Source: Mytilus galloprovincialis (lineage: Eukaryota > Mollusca > Bivalvia > Mytilida > Mytilidae). Taken from it: a stretch of 64,000 nucleotides of DNA. This document shows positions 1-12,879 of the stretch, in pieces. The stretch's first letter is position 1, and each line of letters starts with the position of its first letter. The DNA lies in the NCBI RefSeq assembly GCF_965363235.1, contig NC_134841.1, positions 50,055,078 to 50,119,077 on the forward strand, in the 5' to 3' direction. Position numbers and translations under genes: made by a program. A model generated the notes under the pieces. It ran no database searches and had not been told where the DNA came from. It worked only from the letters and a program-made list of their open reading frames with translations.

Positions 1-1259
1 ACTAGCACTGCCCCATCAATATTTGCGACTCATCTTGGACTATCAACCTGTAAATAAATAATTTTTATAATTATTCATTTGGAAAAAAGCATCTTGAGCA
101 CTTGACTGCAATGACTCGAATGACTAACCACTATCAAACCACCAGTGCATGAAATTCTACCTGCATACTTTATATATCCAATCAAACAGACCTTTCTTTA
201 AATAGCATAAACACATGTACCTTTATACCAAACATAACAAACTAGCATTGATATATGTACAACTTTGATAAATCATAATGATACTCTTCAAGTCTATACA
301 TTTTCTGATTGCATTTTATCACAGTTTAGTACTATCACAAGTGTTCATTTGTTTGGAGTAGGAACAGTAAAGGTCTTTCTTTGACCTTAAACTTTAAAAA
401 TATTCAACAAAAATAAGCAGTTGTTCAATTTTAAATTGTACAAATTTTCATAAATGGAACGTTTTTTTCTCTATTTGCTATTCAGGATATGGATATATTC
501 AGACATATGATTTTTTATATTATTAATTGTTGCTTGCATGCTTGCTTGCTTAAAATGGCCACTGGCCAATGGCAAATAGTTTAGTCATGTTGATGAAGAG
601 GATATCTTATATTAAAATTTCAATTAGATTTACATTTCATAATTCAATTAAAATAGCTTTTAACCTATGTAAAGTTTGCATGTCAAGTAAATGTTTGCAA
701 TGGTATGATACACACCTGACAATTAAAATCAGCCAAAATAATGTTTTTTTCTTTCATCTAAACTACAAAATGAAACCATTGGGTTTCAAACATTGTGCCA
801 AAACTTACTTTTTGTTTTGATTATTCAATCAGATAGATACCAAAATAATAGATATCAAAATAATAGGTAAAATCCAAAATAAATGGGATAAATCTTCATT
901 AAAGGGCAATAACTACTATAAGGAGTTGTCTTATCTGGAATTTTTTTTTATTTTAAGGGTAGTATAGACCTTTCATGAATCTACTAGTACCTCCACATAT
1001 GAAATATATTAAATTATGTAATTTCTCCATATTTCATATTGCACAATTGTCATTAAATATCACAAAGAAAGATTTACATTATGCAATTTTACCAATACAC
1101 ATATATGACTTAACACATACAACTTGAACACATTTTTTTAAAAGTGGCTGGGACAAGAATTCACCGTTTTTATTGTCTTTGTATATTAAATATGAAACTG
1201 TTTAGTGATTCTTGGTTATTTGTTGTTTGAGCAAATACATTGCTTAGCAAAATCGTCAT
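1..1259. other. AT-rich stretch, no gene seen
   Basis: I see no coding frame with a credible start, splice pattern or domain. The open frames here are short and of low complexity. No clear terminal repeats were found. Confidence 0.5.
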
Positions 1260-1760
1260 CTCTGGGTTTTTTCTTGTTTTTTTTTATACCTGTCATTTTT
1301 TTTAATTTATTGTTTCCTTTTATTGCCAGTATGCTGTCAGAAGTACTGGACCGAAAGCACAGGTCCAACTCTCTCTACCAGTAACGTAAACGGCTAACGG
1401 GGTAAAACGTCAATGACTCAGGGCCGTAACTGGGCAAATGAGGCAAATGCCTCATGCTGGAAATTTCAAAAAAAAAAATAAAATAAAAAAAGATTGTCTT
1501 TATATCAAATTGTTTTCATGGAAAGTGTCTTGCAAGAAGCAAGTTCTCTTCACTCCCTGATGTCGCCCCTGCATTTTTTTCGTGATCTATGTTTCTGTTT
1601 TACTTTTGGTTTTCGGAGTTGATGGTCTATTGTTTGTACTTCTGTGTCTCGGGTTTGTCTTTTGTTCTTTTATTGTCCTACTTTATGACTATAGTCTGAG
1701 TGTTGTTTTTCATTTGTAAACGTGTGCAATGTTGCATGTCTACCGATGTCCAAATATTGT
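1260..1760. repeat. Fragments of dispersed repeats
   Basis: This stretch joins pieces that resemble interspersed repeats. One has the phrase GGGCAAATGAGGCAAATGCC near 1431. A second (about 1541-1700) resembles the family seen at 40970-41160, with the theme 'bad start, TTCGTG, ATGTT, TTTTACTTTTGG'. No coding signal was seen. Boundaries are approximate and the family is unnamed. Confidence 0.4.
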
Positions 1761-1804
1761 GCGGGAAAATATTTTAAGAATATGCTCTCGTTTTTTATAT
1801 AGAT

Positions 1805-1895
1805 TACACCGTTGGTTTTCCCGTTTGAATGGTTTTACACTAGTAATTTTGAGGCCTTTTATAGCTTTTTGTTCAGTGTGAGCCAACATGCGCGT
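1805..1895 (+). repeat. Fragment of dispersed repeat (kin of 58.8-59.3 kb)
   Basis: The run around GAGGCCTTTTATAGC and GTGAGCCA matches the internal part of the repeat copies at 43525-43715, 59160-59260 and 62760-62860. It is a short remnant with no coding capacity. Confidence 0.5.
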
Positions 1896-2599
1896 AGCCA
1901 CGTTACGTCAAAACGCCCGGGCGTACACTTGCATTTGGTAGAAAAAATAAAATTAAAAGAATTGGTTACCAGTACATCAACCGGCTTCTTAGTCTTTCTT
2001 CAATGGAATGTAATTTCGAATAAAACTGGCAAAAATTAGTATCATATTTTATGTTTATTCATTTTCTGTCAAAGTCTAAATCTACCGTGAATTCTATAAT
2101 CATTTCCTTTTTATTTTTAAAGCAATCCATTAAGTACTATAAGTTTCGATATGTGGTTTGCATTTTTTGCCGCGCCATTGACATTTATGTTGGGAAACGA
2201 GACATTTTAATTCTTAATTTCGGCGGCGGTGCCAATATTAATAACTATGTACATGTAGGTTCAATATGTGGATAACGTTTTAAGATATCATTAACTTTGT
2301 CAAAACTTCGAAAAATTCTACGGTAGCTGGACAAAAACTATGTTTAAGGTCAAAAGTGACATAATGACGAAATTATATATGATGAGTTTTCCCGTATTTT
2401 ATGGATAAAAGGAATTTCTTTTTGCATTTACAGTCTGAGGTTAAAATTTGATATCATTTACTTCGTCGAATTTAATTAAACTTTCTTGAAGTTTATATTT
2501 GCATGGTTAAATTCTGAAGCAAATTTTTTTTCGTTCATTTTTCAGCTTTTTGATTGAGATACTGCAATTTAAGTCCGACGATCTGAAATTTTTGTAACG

Positions 2600-2695
2600 T
2601 TTGTTTCGAGCGACATGATGTGTCTTTTGTAGACGAAACGCGCGTCTGGCGCAAGTAAAAAATTTCAATCCTGGTATCTATGATGAGTTAATTTA
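2600..2695 (+). repeat. Dispersed repeat fragment with GACGAAACGCGCGTCTGG
   Basis: The phrase TTTTGTAGACGAAACGCGCG followed by TCTGGCG is shared, in reverse orientation or diverged, with 18905-19065 and 24255-24330. It is a short interspersed repeat that I believe is frequent in mussels. The remaining sequence from 1896 to 3357 shows no gene. Confidence 0.55.
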
Positions 2696-3357
2696 CATTG
2701 ATAAATTTATAACCTCAATATTTTGCTATGAAACTTGTGCAGAAATTAATATTCCAGAAGAAGAAAAAATATTTAATGAAAAAATTGCATTTGTTTAAAA
2801 TCCTATATAATAGACTGATAAATGAATATATTTTTCGCGGAAAGAAATCCCAGGCGAGAACCAGGGTTTCATAGAGAATCCTTTACAAATTTTAATATTG
2901 CACCTGAACAACTCAGAAGATTGATTCTTTCATTTTCATCTACGAAACTTGCACATTCAAATGTGTTTTTGTATATTGAGTGCTTTACCATGGTTTCCTT
3001 TAATCATATTTTAAAGTAACTGGTTTGGACGTTTACTCCAAATCCAATGACCGTCATTAGATTCAAAATAAACACAATGAAAAGATTAAACTTACAAAAT
3101 AAACCATTTTGAATGTAAAGAATATTGTTATTGATGAGTTTTCAATGACAGTAATGGTATGTCATTCTCGATAACTCTTTAAACGTTCTGTGGTTTCACC
3201 CCGTTAATCCACTACCATGCAGCAGGTTCTTTGGCCTGGACCCGCTTTGGCCCGCTTCAGGCCTTTCACTGAGGTTCGGGCGTACATGTAAAAATGATAT
3301 AGCTACGCCACTGGCAATTGTTATAGTTCAATTATATTTGGTGAATGAAATGATAGT

Positions 3358-3800
3358 TAAGTGTACATGTCTATTTGGCAAGGTTTATCTGACCTTGATG
3401 TATTTTTATTGTTATCTCAGATACTATATTTGGTCCTCGGAATGATTTTAAGGTGCACAAGTCCGTCTACATCAAGGTTTTTACGGTAGAATAGATAAAC
3501 TCTCAGATAACAAGCAACCGGTCATTTTCATTTGATGGACACAAATATTGTAATTTGATCGTGTCCGTATGACAGGGTCCATGTGACCTTGACCACAGAT
3601 TCCTGGTTCGTTAATGTTTTTTTTTTTTTTTTTTTTTTTGGGGGGGGGGGGGGGGGAGTCCGTATCTCAAATAATACATTTATACTTTTTCGGTAAACTG
3701 TATATCGTTTTAAGGAACGATTGATAGGTGTGCATGTCCATCTGGCATGGTTCGTCTGACCTTGGTAGCATTCAGCCATGACTATTAAAAGTAGGCAAAA
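3358..3800. repeat. Decayed satellite-like tandem units with T/G homopolymer run
   Basis: About four diverged units recur roughly every 80-190 bp. Each has a phrase of the type GTGTACATGTC..TGGCA..GG, then CTGACCTTG (near 3360, 3455, 3560 and 3730). The third unit contains a run of T directly followed by a long run of G (3617-3657). The short frames across it are artefacts of the homopolymers. Confidence 0.5.
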
Positions 3801-4117
3801 CATTTCAGCGTGCACTTTCTCGTTTATGTTTCAGCAGGTGGTCTTATTTTGGCCAACACAGTTTATCTTCGGACAGACTAGTAATATTTGACATGTACAT
3901 AAAATACTATAACAGTACCTATGGCATACTATTGTGAAAGGCATATTAAATTATCTGTTGTGATTCCTGATAACAATTGTTGATTTTATTCTCTTCGTGT
4001 AGCATTGTCTGTTCAAAATTGAAAATTGTAGGGAGAGAGATGTTTCAGTTTATTTCTACAAGTATAGGTATTTATTTTTTCAGTTGTTTAAGGAAATTTG
4101 CGCAAGTTGCAGACTGG

Positions 4118-4440
4118 ATTTATAAAAAAGAAGATGTGGTATTATTACCAATGAGACAACTATCCACAAAAGACCAAAATGACACAGACATTAACAACTA
4201 TAGGTCACCGTACGGCCTTCAACAATGAGCAAAGCCCATACCGCATAGTCAGCTATAAAAGGCCCCAATAAGACAATGTAAAACAATTCAAACGAGAAAA
4301 CTAACGGCCTTATTTATGTAAAAAAAGAACGAAAAACAAATATGTTACACATAAACAAACGACAACCACTGAATTACAGGCTCCTGACTTGGGACAGGCA
4401 CATACATAAATAATGTGGCGGGGTTAAATTTGTTGACTTT
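4118..4440 (+). repeat. Dispersed repeat, AAGATGTGGTATTATTACC type
   Basis: This is about 320 bp that starts AAGATGTGGTATTATTACC and ends near GTGGCGGGGTTAAA. The same sequence recurs at 46161-46413 (same strand) and, reversed, at 59033-59345 and 62610-62924. It has no coding capacity. The four copies in one window show it is a high-copy family; I recall it from mussel sequences but cannot name it. Confidence 0.8.
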
Positions 4441-6332
4441 TTCAAATTTTATTTACAATAAGTTCAGTGTGCCCAATTCAGTGAACAATAAAGGTTCATC
4501 TGAGCCTCTGCATGCTCACACACATCACGCCCCTATAATATGATAAAATTTACAAGTCTCACTTACAAGGAGAGGTCCACCATTTCATATGTTCTAATAA
4601 TTGTCATTATCCGCGTTTTCAATAAGTTTAAACTTTTTATCTAAATTTGAAGAAACTCCGACATATATGTAAATATATATTTTTTTTTATTTCGGGTAAA
4701 CATCTACTTGCACTGCTACTGGTGTTGTTTACTTTTTCATGAAATTTGATGCAGAGTGGAGTATAAGGAAAATGGCAATAGTCACCAGTTAGAATCTCAA
4801 TACTGGGAGGCGTGGCACACTCGAATAAACTTAGTTTGATCAATCAAAATGTGTATTCTGTGCTCATTCCCGAACCTCTCCCAACCGGTGGCGGCGGAAG
4901 AAAAATATATGCTTTACATTTGTCTGTATATACCAATCCATGTCGGGCCTGGATGTGGACGTTTAATGCAAAGCCTCGTGTAGAGAGAGTATCACTCACT
5001 CAACACAAGAAAGAACTATTTTAATAAGCTAGGGGTCCGTAGATAGCCTGTTGGAACTTGGAGGTGAAAAGTTCTGCCACTACCCAACATACTCTCATGT
5101 TCCAGTTTACTTAATCGGAATGTCTACCTTAAAAAAGTTTAATCCACATCGATCTTCTTAATTCGAAGGACCAATAACTATTGGGTTTATTGTTAATTCC
5201 ATGAATATGCATGACATATTTGCCACTGGACGTTAAGCAAAAAAGCAATATTTGTTTTATAAACAACACGATGACATTTAAAACCCTTTCATCTTTTAAT
5301 GAGTAGTACTTTTAAATGATAACCGCGATGACATGCAGACCAAACAATTTCTACGTCAAATAAACTTTCTACGGCGGATGTAAGATGATGTGATTTGATC
5401 AAGAATGAGGGAAGCCTATCCAAATATTAAAAGACTATACATTAAAAGTCAATAAAATATACGAAATTTAAATTGAGTCACTTTGACAACATAAACCTTC
5501 CCATGTTTACCTTATGTATTCATAGTAAATTATCGGACAATAAAATCACATAGCAAAACATCAAATGAGTCACATTTTTTATTGTATAAACACAACCTTA
5601 GTAGATATGATTTATTAAAAATATACAAAATATAATAAATAAATAGAACACACAATCAGTAAAAAAGAGTATTTCAAAAGACTAGATATGTATAAAAAAT
5701 TCTACAACTGTCGTAAAAAAGACAATTATAGATTTAATGAATAAACAAATGGATTTCTTTCGAAAAATAATAGGAACTATGATTAAAAGGACTCAATACG
5801 GGTAACTCCACAATACAGCATACCCCCAATGACAAAAAAAAATGGAAAAAAAAATGAAAAAGCCAAAATTAAAGATCTATTTTGTTTTAAACGTTTGCAC
5901 ATAAATGCTATTTTGTAGAAAATACTTTGTAATTATATCAGGATAATGTTTAAACCATAGAACAACACGTGTGTTACCATTATATTAACCAAAATTATAT
6001 ACAAAAGCTTATATCATAAGTATATATATATTTAAGTTAAAATATACTTGCCAATAAATGATTAAGACATTATCGTTAAACAAAGATATCATAAAAAATT
6101 CGAACACAGGAAATGTAATTGTGGAAGAAAATTAACATGTTTGAAAAAAAGTCACTGTGGTTTAGATTTTCATTTACCACAACATGTGCAAGTAATTGTT
6201 ACAAGAAGATTGATTGTTGTAAGTGTCAGTCTTGATCCAATCGGCAATACTCGGTTGGATTCACTACTCTTCTTCTACATGAAAGTACGGAATCGGCCGA
6301 GTTGTGACGAATCAGTTTTTATGGTCAGTTAT
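4441..6332. other. Region 3' of the LRR gene, no gene seen
   Basis: No credible frame is present. It probably includes the 3' untranslated region of the minus-strand LRR gene. A short piece near 5195-5240 (ATGCATGACATATTTGCCAC) recurs at 16165-16205 and is a dispersed repeat. Confidence 0.5.
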
Positions 6333-8396
6333 CTAAAGTGTTTTGATGACAACGCATATTCTTTCTGTTGGTTTTATTGCATCGTACAGTTCCGAGTACA
6401 TACATATCAAATACTGACTGTCTGATTCTACATTTTGTATTTTGTAATAGTCTGCGTATTTTGGAACATGCACTGGATAAATCGTTGGGTAAGGTCCTAA
6501 TTTCTGATATTCGAGTTTCATCGTTGACACCATGCTTGGAACCCTTATTTCCCACGTGATTTCTATAGTGTGGTCAGTTTCAGACACTTTTGTAAATTTA
6601 AAATTGTTGCTTTTGTCCACAGCTGGTTGTTCTGTCGTTCTAACAGTAGGCGTAGGAATAGTTTGAGCCGTATTTTCAAAATTTTTGCAAACTGGTATTT
6701 GATAAGATGGACCGCAAGTCAATCCGCCTCCTTGAATATTCCAAATAGGCACATTCTTAAGATGCTCAGGGGATTGACACATGCCATTTACCATATATCG
6801 GAAAAAGGGTTCTGATGCACTGCGCTCTCTAATCCAATCTTGTAACCATTTGATTTCGCAGTCACATCGAAGAGGATTTCCATATAAGAACATACTTTTC
6901 AAGGCCGTAGAATTGGCAAATACGCATCTATCAATAGTTTTAATGCTATTTTGTTGCAAATTTATTGATTCAAGACTTTTCTCCGTGCCATACAATTTAG
7001 CCTGTGTTAAAATCGAAATAGAATTTCTTTCAAGCATCAAATGGCTTAATCGTCTATTAAATGTAAACTGCAAATCAGGAATTTCTTTGATGTCTGTTCC
7101 ACCTAACTCTAAAACAACAAGATTTTCTAAATACTGAATTGTTTTCCACAATTCAGCTTCATCAACAGTCGTATCGGTTAAAATAAGTTTTTGCAGTTGT
7201 TTTAAGCCGTTTACACTATCCACAGTTAGTTTAAAAAGTCCTGTGGAAGATTTGCCATTTTCATTCCTAAGATCTAGCACTCTCAGTCTGATCAACGATA
7301 AAAACGTATCTTTATTAATTGTGTCCAACGTGTTGTAGGATAAATCGAGATTTTCTAGTTTATCCAGTCCCTGTAAAGCCCCTTTGCTTATCGTTGCAAT
7401 TTTATTGGAATCAAGATTAAGAGTATTAAGGTCTCTCATATTAAAGAATAATCCATTCGGTATGGTATTCATTTTGTTGTGTCCGAGGTTTATCTTTTCC
7501 AACTGTGACCAAGAAGTCGATGCTAAAGGGCCTAGTTTTGTTTCGTCTAAATTGTTCAAATGGAGTCCAAGTACTTTTAAAGATGAACCAATTCCATCAA
7601 AGCATCCTGGATAAAGTGTCTCAATTTTGTTATGAGATAGCACTAACTCTTTTAAGTTTGTCATCGTTTGGAAAGCCCCGTATGGAATGTTTTCGAGCTG
7701 CATATATACAGCATATAGTTTTTCAAGATACTTTAAAGGTTTCAGTTGTTTCACTGGAAATTCTCTCATTGGCAACCCCTCTAAATGGAGTTTGGTCAGT
7801 TTTGGCAGCCGATACAAAAATAAATCATTGGAAAATACGGACACGTCCATGTATTTTAATTCTAATGTTTCCAGGTTAACTAAAGTGTCGATCATTGTAT
7901 TTTGTCTGTTCATATGTGCTTGATTAAAATGACGTAATGAAAGACTCTTCAAGTTAGAAAGTCTTGACATAGCACTGTACGGTGGGGATATGGTCTTATC
8001 CCCATCAATTGCTAATTCTTCCAGGTAGCTTTCCAGTCCTTCAAACGCTGTGTCGGAAACTTGTGATATCTGATTTTTACTAAGATCTAGTCCTTGTAAT
8101 CGAAGTCCTCTGAATGCAGTAGGAGGAAGAAATGTAATTTTGTTGCATGACGGACATTGGGCGCCGTTCGATAATAGAACTGGGTCGTAGCTATTACTAA
8201 GTGTGAGTTCAAGAAATATTTCGTCTGATGGTTGAAACTTTGGAACGGACGTAAGACTTTTATCTCTGCAGTTAATTATTCTCCCTTTTCCGATTGGTCC
8301 ATTTTCGCAACTGCACTCCTCTACTGGACATGGCAAATCTGCCTTTGTCACGATGATCACAATACAATAAACGACAATCTTCATTATAAGCTTCAT
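6333..8396 (-). CDS. Secreted leucine-rich-repeat protein with fibronectin-III-like domain
   Basis: One uninterrupted frame of 687 residues. The start is the ATG at 8396, beginning MKLIMKIVVYCIVIIVTKA, a good signal peptide of about 19 residues. The frame also runs upstream, but only from a TTG, and a strong 3' splice site (pyrimidine run then ACAG) sits 4 bp before the ATG, so a 5'-UTR intron is likely. An LRR N-cap with a CxxxxCxC cluster covers about residues 20-55. About 15 LRRs of the LxxLxLxxNxI type follow, for example LENLDLSYNTLDTI. An LRR C-cap begins at about residue 507 (NPLRCDCEIKWLQDWI, with later C residues). After a Pro/Thr linker, about residues 597-687 resemble a fibronectin type III domain. 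There is no transmembrane segment, so the product is probably secreted. LRR ectodomains of this layout act in adhesion or recognition; the ligand cannot be told. The last exon may be all I see, but no downstream exon is needed. Confidence 0.9.
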   Translation of the reverse strand: MKLIMKIVVYCIVIIVTKADLPCPVEECSCENGPIGKGRIINCRDKSLTSVPKFQPSDEIFLELTLSNSYDPVLLSNGAQCPSCNKITFLPPTAFRGLRLQGLDLSKNQISQVSDTAFEGLESYLEELAIDGDKTISPPYSAMSRLSNLKSLSLRHFNQAHMNRQNTMIDTLVNLETLELKYMDVSVFSNDLFLYRLPKLTKLHLEGLPMREFPVKQLKPLKYLEKLYAVYMQLENIPYGAFQTMTNLKELVLSHNKIETLYPGCFDGIGSSLKVLGLHLNNLDETKLGPLASTSWSQLEKINLGHNKMNTIPNGLFFNMRDLNTLNLDSNKIATISKGALQGLDKLENLDLSYNTLDTINKDTFLSLIRLRVLDLRNENGKSSTGLFKLTVDSVNGLKQLQKLILTDTTVDEAELWKTIQYLENLVVLELGGTDIKEIPDLQFTFNRRLSHLMLERNSISILTQAKLYGTEKSLESINLQQNSIKTIDRCVFANSTALKSMFLYGNPLRCDCEIKWLQDWIRERSASEPFFRYMVNGMCQSPEHLKNVPIWNIQGGGLTCGPSYQIPVCKNFENTAQTIPTPTVRTTEQPAVDKSNNFKFTKVSETDHTIEITWEIRVPSMVSTMKLEYQKLGPYPTIYPVHVPKYADYYKIQNVESDSQYLICMYSELYDAIKPTERICVVIKTL

Positions 8397-11300
8397 GTTT
8401 CTGTAAAGTAGAAAAATGGTACTAATTACTTGATAACACAAACAATCCGTCCGTTATTTTACAATCAATTTTAGACTATGTGTTACACATTTCGGAAATA
8501 GTTCATCCTATAAGCGGAAACACATTTCTCCTATGATCGGAAACCCATTTCAATGAACGACATATTTGGATACGTATGTCAATCAATTATTTCATTATTA
8601 TTAATCTAATGGGACTCATCAATGACGTTTGAACAGAAAAATTAAAAGGCCATAAAAAGTACAAAGTTGAAGAGCATTGAGGGCAACAAATTCCGAAAGG
8701 TTTTTCAAAATGCAGCTAGTAAGGTTATCCGGGGTAGAAAAAAACCTTTGCATTTGAAACAATTCAAAGAGTTGTAAACAGTTGATTACATTATAAATAT
8801 GAAAATATGAGTGATTCTGATATAGAAAAAAAAGCAAATCATTTCAAACGCAGCATACATATTTTGCTAAAATCCTGGCATTGTTATTGAATGCATACAT
8901 GTTGAGTTGTAGTTGATTAAATTATGTATCATGAATGCAAAAATTTACAAGAAAAATGCGAAAATAAATATGAAATGAAAGAAGTGGATTGAAACAAGAA
9001 TTTGTATATAATATAGTAATCTTACTATACCGTTCAAATCGTTGATTAAAGTATATGATTTTCAGCTCTACCTCATATATAAGAGTCGCGCGTCTATAAC
9101 AACCGCAAAGCGTACCATATATATTCGTGCACTTATTTAATAGGATATCAATGAAAACTCAATTAGTGTACTTGGACAACCTACAAAAGCTTAACCTCAA
9201 AAATGCGTATCTCTTTGACCTGTCACTTTTAGCAGGAAACCTATAAGATGAAGGTATGTACTGAAGTGAAAATCAAACGTTTAAAAATAGCTAAGACCAA
9301 TCTTATAGTACATCATTTTGACTCGTTTGCAAACATCTTAAAAACTGTCTGAATAAGTATTATCATTCATTGAATCGGGTCCTTAACAATTTCTAAAAGT
9401 GAAATTTATAATGAACAAATCGTGTATACTTCCTCTATATATCAGTTAAAAAAACAAACGAAATAAAATATATAAAAATTCAGAGATTACTTTATGGTTC
9501 TCCGCCATAAAATATCTGAGCTCTAAACATTTTCCTATTTGAGAAATCCAGTGTCGGTAATTTCTTAAAAACATAATTTTGATGAAATACAGTCACGCTT
9601 AAAAGATCAGATATACTAGACTACTATATTAATGATAGCAAGGATGTATAACTACTATATACGTCCTTGATGATAGCTAGTTTCTTTTAAATAAAAAGCT
9701 ATCTTTGTTATTTTAACAGTTGTCTTACCTTGAGTTACCTGTAAATTGCTTTCTTTTATAAACTTGTATCTCTTATAACTTTTACAAGTGTTAGTTTCCT
9801 GTATGTGTCTCCTTCTAGTTTTCAAATATTGATAAACATGTTTCCGGTAGTTCCATATATATAGGGTGAACATTTCCCGCCTATAAATAGTTTTCAACGG
9901 CATAATTAGCCTATTAGATCACCGTTCTACGCCCACTTATTTCTTGTTCTGCAAATAAACATGTAGTAAGGGCTGTCTTTTAAACACCGATTATCAAATT
10001 CCGTATTTTTTTTTTAAACCGATCAAGCTTTTATTTGTCATTCCTTTTAAAGGTAATTTTGATCAGTCTAGAATGTTTATATTTCTGTGGTATTATAAAA
10101 TTTATTTTTGACGTAATTTTTGGCGTGGTTTCATTTAATGTTCAATCAAAGACATTCAAAATTAATTAATTTATTGGAGCGTTTTATGCGATTTATATCA
10201 ATTGAAACCGAAACGGATGTAGTTCGATTAATATTTTCATTGTTCTAAACACTTCAAACGATCGATCATGATGAAATGTGCGTAATTCTTGAAAAGGCGG
10301 TAATATTTCGAGAAATGTATATCCTCATGTAACAACACACACACACAAAATCATGATTATCGTCACGACCAATAATGTTCATGTGTTAATTTTCATTGGC
10401 ACGATATTTCAAATATTTTTTTATTTTATTCAAGATCCGTTCATCCAGGTTTTTAAATGTTGATGAAATTAAGAAAATTAATTATCATAAAACCACAAAT
10501 ATTAAATGGAAAAGCTACAAGTATTTAAGTTAGAAATATTTTATAATTATTTTGATCGCAAAAATCATATCAATTACATATTGTGGTTCAGATTTGAATT
10601 ACAAATATTTCGATTTGAATGAATAGAAAGATATCGAAATCTGATCTGTCGTTTTAATATCGAGTCTGCATTAATTTGAGATTATTTATTGGTGTGACTC
10701 AGTTGACACGAAGGCATAACTTGCGCTCTTTGTAGATTTCGTCAACAGGTGTGCCTATACCCATTCTAATATAAAAATAATTGAATCTCATCGAATTTGA
10801 ATACAACGAAATGCAATAAAGGTATCCCGTTGCAAGGTTACTACCAAATATGGTTAAATAAACATTCTTAGTTATGCATTCTTATACAAGCTCGTGATAA
10901 AAGACGTTTTGACATCTTTGTTACACCCTGGAAGAAATTATAAAACAGACGTATAGTATTATCTAAATTCCATTTTTGTTTGTTCATATTAAAGTTCAAT
11001 TGTGTTGGGTATTCCAGTCTTGAAATGTTTTCACAATGCATTTTATATCTAAATCCATTTATAAAAGATCATGGCTTTTTTGGTGATGTTAATACAAAAA
11101 GTAGCCAGGATATATTGCGTCCATCATGCGCCTTGACTGCAGTTGAAAGTGCCTTTGAACAGTTGGTTATCTAACAAAAAATGCATGGCATGTTAACCAA
11201 TGTGGTATTACCGACTGGGGGACTTAAAGTCACCCCATGAAGGTAAATGATCATTCCAAGTAAGCCCCTGCTAAGGTATCTTAAAATTCACCAAAACATA

Positions 11301-11754
11301 AAGGAAACAGTTCAGCAATTTCATATTATGCCAACACAGAATAGTGAGTGGCACAAGCCATTAAAAAGGTGCTACGCGTGGTGTTCCAATATACTAGTAT
11401 TTATACCGTATTAAAACTTTCTGTTGCCTGATTAAAACTTAAATCAGTGTATTTTTCCAGACACTAAATGTGGTATTTGTCCGAGTATACAGTTATTGTC
11501 TACAAATAACTCTTTTTTTCACACACCATGGCCATATACCTCTCAATGTATAAATACTTTCTTTATATTTTAAGCATAGGATGGCAAGAAAAGCCAGTTT
11601 CTGCATTAGCCAATGTATTTATTATGCTTTTATGTTTTGACCGATGATGGAAATATTTAGTACAGTCTATGCTCATGGTTTGTTAAATATTGTTTTAACT
11701 GTTCATGTTTTTTGGTCATATAAAATACCGGTATATGTTTTCATTGCCCTTGAA
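8397..11754. other. Upstream of the LRR gene; no further gene seen
   Basis: This should contain the 5'-UTR exon and promoter of the LRR gene, but I cannot place them. A fragment at about 8640-8700 (AAGTTGAAGAGCATTGAGG) belongs to the repeat family at 18905-19065. Short open frames elsewhere show no domains. Confidence 0.4.
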
Positions 11755-12030
11755 ATACAACTGTCAAAGCGCATTAGAGAAAATAAAAAGTTTGTGACTT
11801 TAAAATCTCATCCTATACGTGCCAGATGGTAAAACAATACAAACAATGCAGTAGGTTAGATTAAATATTTTATTCCATTGCCTTAAAAAAAATAATCGTC
11901 AAGCTCATTAGAGAAAGTAAAAAGTGACGAATAAATATTTGCGACTTTAAAATCTCATCCTATACGTGGCAGATGGTAAAACAATACTTTATACAGACAG
12001 CAGACAAGGTTAAATTATATATTTTAGTTA
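11755..12030 (+). repeat. Two-copy tandem duplication, period about 147 bp
   Basis: The segment with GCATTAGAGAAAATAAAAAG and TTTAAAATCTCATCCTATAC (about 11770-11860) is repeated from about 11910. The second copy is diverged and has an extra insert. There is no coding capacity. Confidence 0.7.
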
Positions 12031-12214
12031 TGTAATATATACAGTCAGCTTTGTCAGGGGTAAACCTTGGCATACCTACGTAATGAACTGGTATATTTAA
12101 TGATAACAATTACCTTGGACTTTCATTCAGATCAGAAATACATGCAGACATATAAATGTGGTCTCTACTAAAATGCAGATGACATTTTTAAAATATTATC
12201 AATCTGTTTATATA

Positions 12215-12634
12215 CACAGCTACTTTTGCATAGGTACTATTTCTGTACTAAAAATATGTAGTACTGGAAATTTACTTTTGATATTAAGTACTATTTCTTT
12301 ACTTTAAAATTATTGCAATATTTAGGTACTTGTATTTTATAGTACTTGATTTGTACTAAATATTTTGGTACAGAAATAATACAATATTCCATGTTTGAAA
12401 ATCATAATTTTAAGAGATTTGAAATAGAAAAACTTACTAAATGCTGAAAAAATAACAGTAATAACCAAAAATCTGTAGTACCTTAATTTCAAGTACAAAT
12501 TAAGTACTGTAAAATACAGGTACCTAAATATTACAATAATTTTAAAGTAACAAAATAGTACTGAATATTAAAAGTAGATTTCCAGTACTACAGATTTTTA
12601 GTACAGAAATAGTACCTATGCAAAAGTAGCTGTG
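12215..12634. mobile_element. Foldback MITE with long inverted repeats, TA target duplication
   Basis: The outer ends read CACAGCTACTTTTGCATAGG and its reverse complement. The inverted arms run about 160 bp each (12215-12385 and 12475-12634) with moderate divergence and are rich in the word TAGTAC or GTACTA. Dinucleotide TA flanks both ends (12213-12214 and 12635-12636), as expected for Tc1/mariner-type non-autonomous elements. It has no coding capacity. The family assignment is an inference from the TA duplication and foldback shape. Confidence 0.75.
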
Positions 12635-12879
12635 TAAGATAATTTTGACACGATAAAGTTACTTGATATAGTTTCGATACTTTAAAGCTGTACTTAACAA
12701 GACCGTCGTTGCCTGCTTTTACTGTGGTACAATTTGCAGCTTTTAAAAAATTTTAAAAACACAAATTTTCTCTGGTAACGAACGCCACGAAAGCTGCAAC
12801 GCTGCATCTTATACAGAAACAGTCAGAAATGTATTCAGTCAAGCTTTATCCGGTATCTATATTTATTTCTGTTTCAATC

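Noticed and set aside
3528-3815. Proline/lysine-rich frame on the minus strand
   Set aside because: It is the T and G homopolymer run of a decayed satellite-like repeat read in one frame.
4812-5024. Possible coding stretch with PLPTGGGGRKIY
   Set aside because: It opens on GTG, is short, has no splice partners, and the sequence looks like part of a dispersed repeat.
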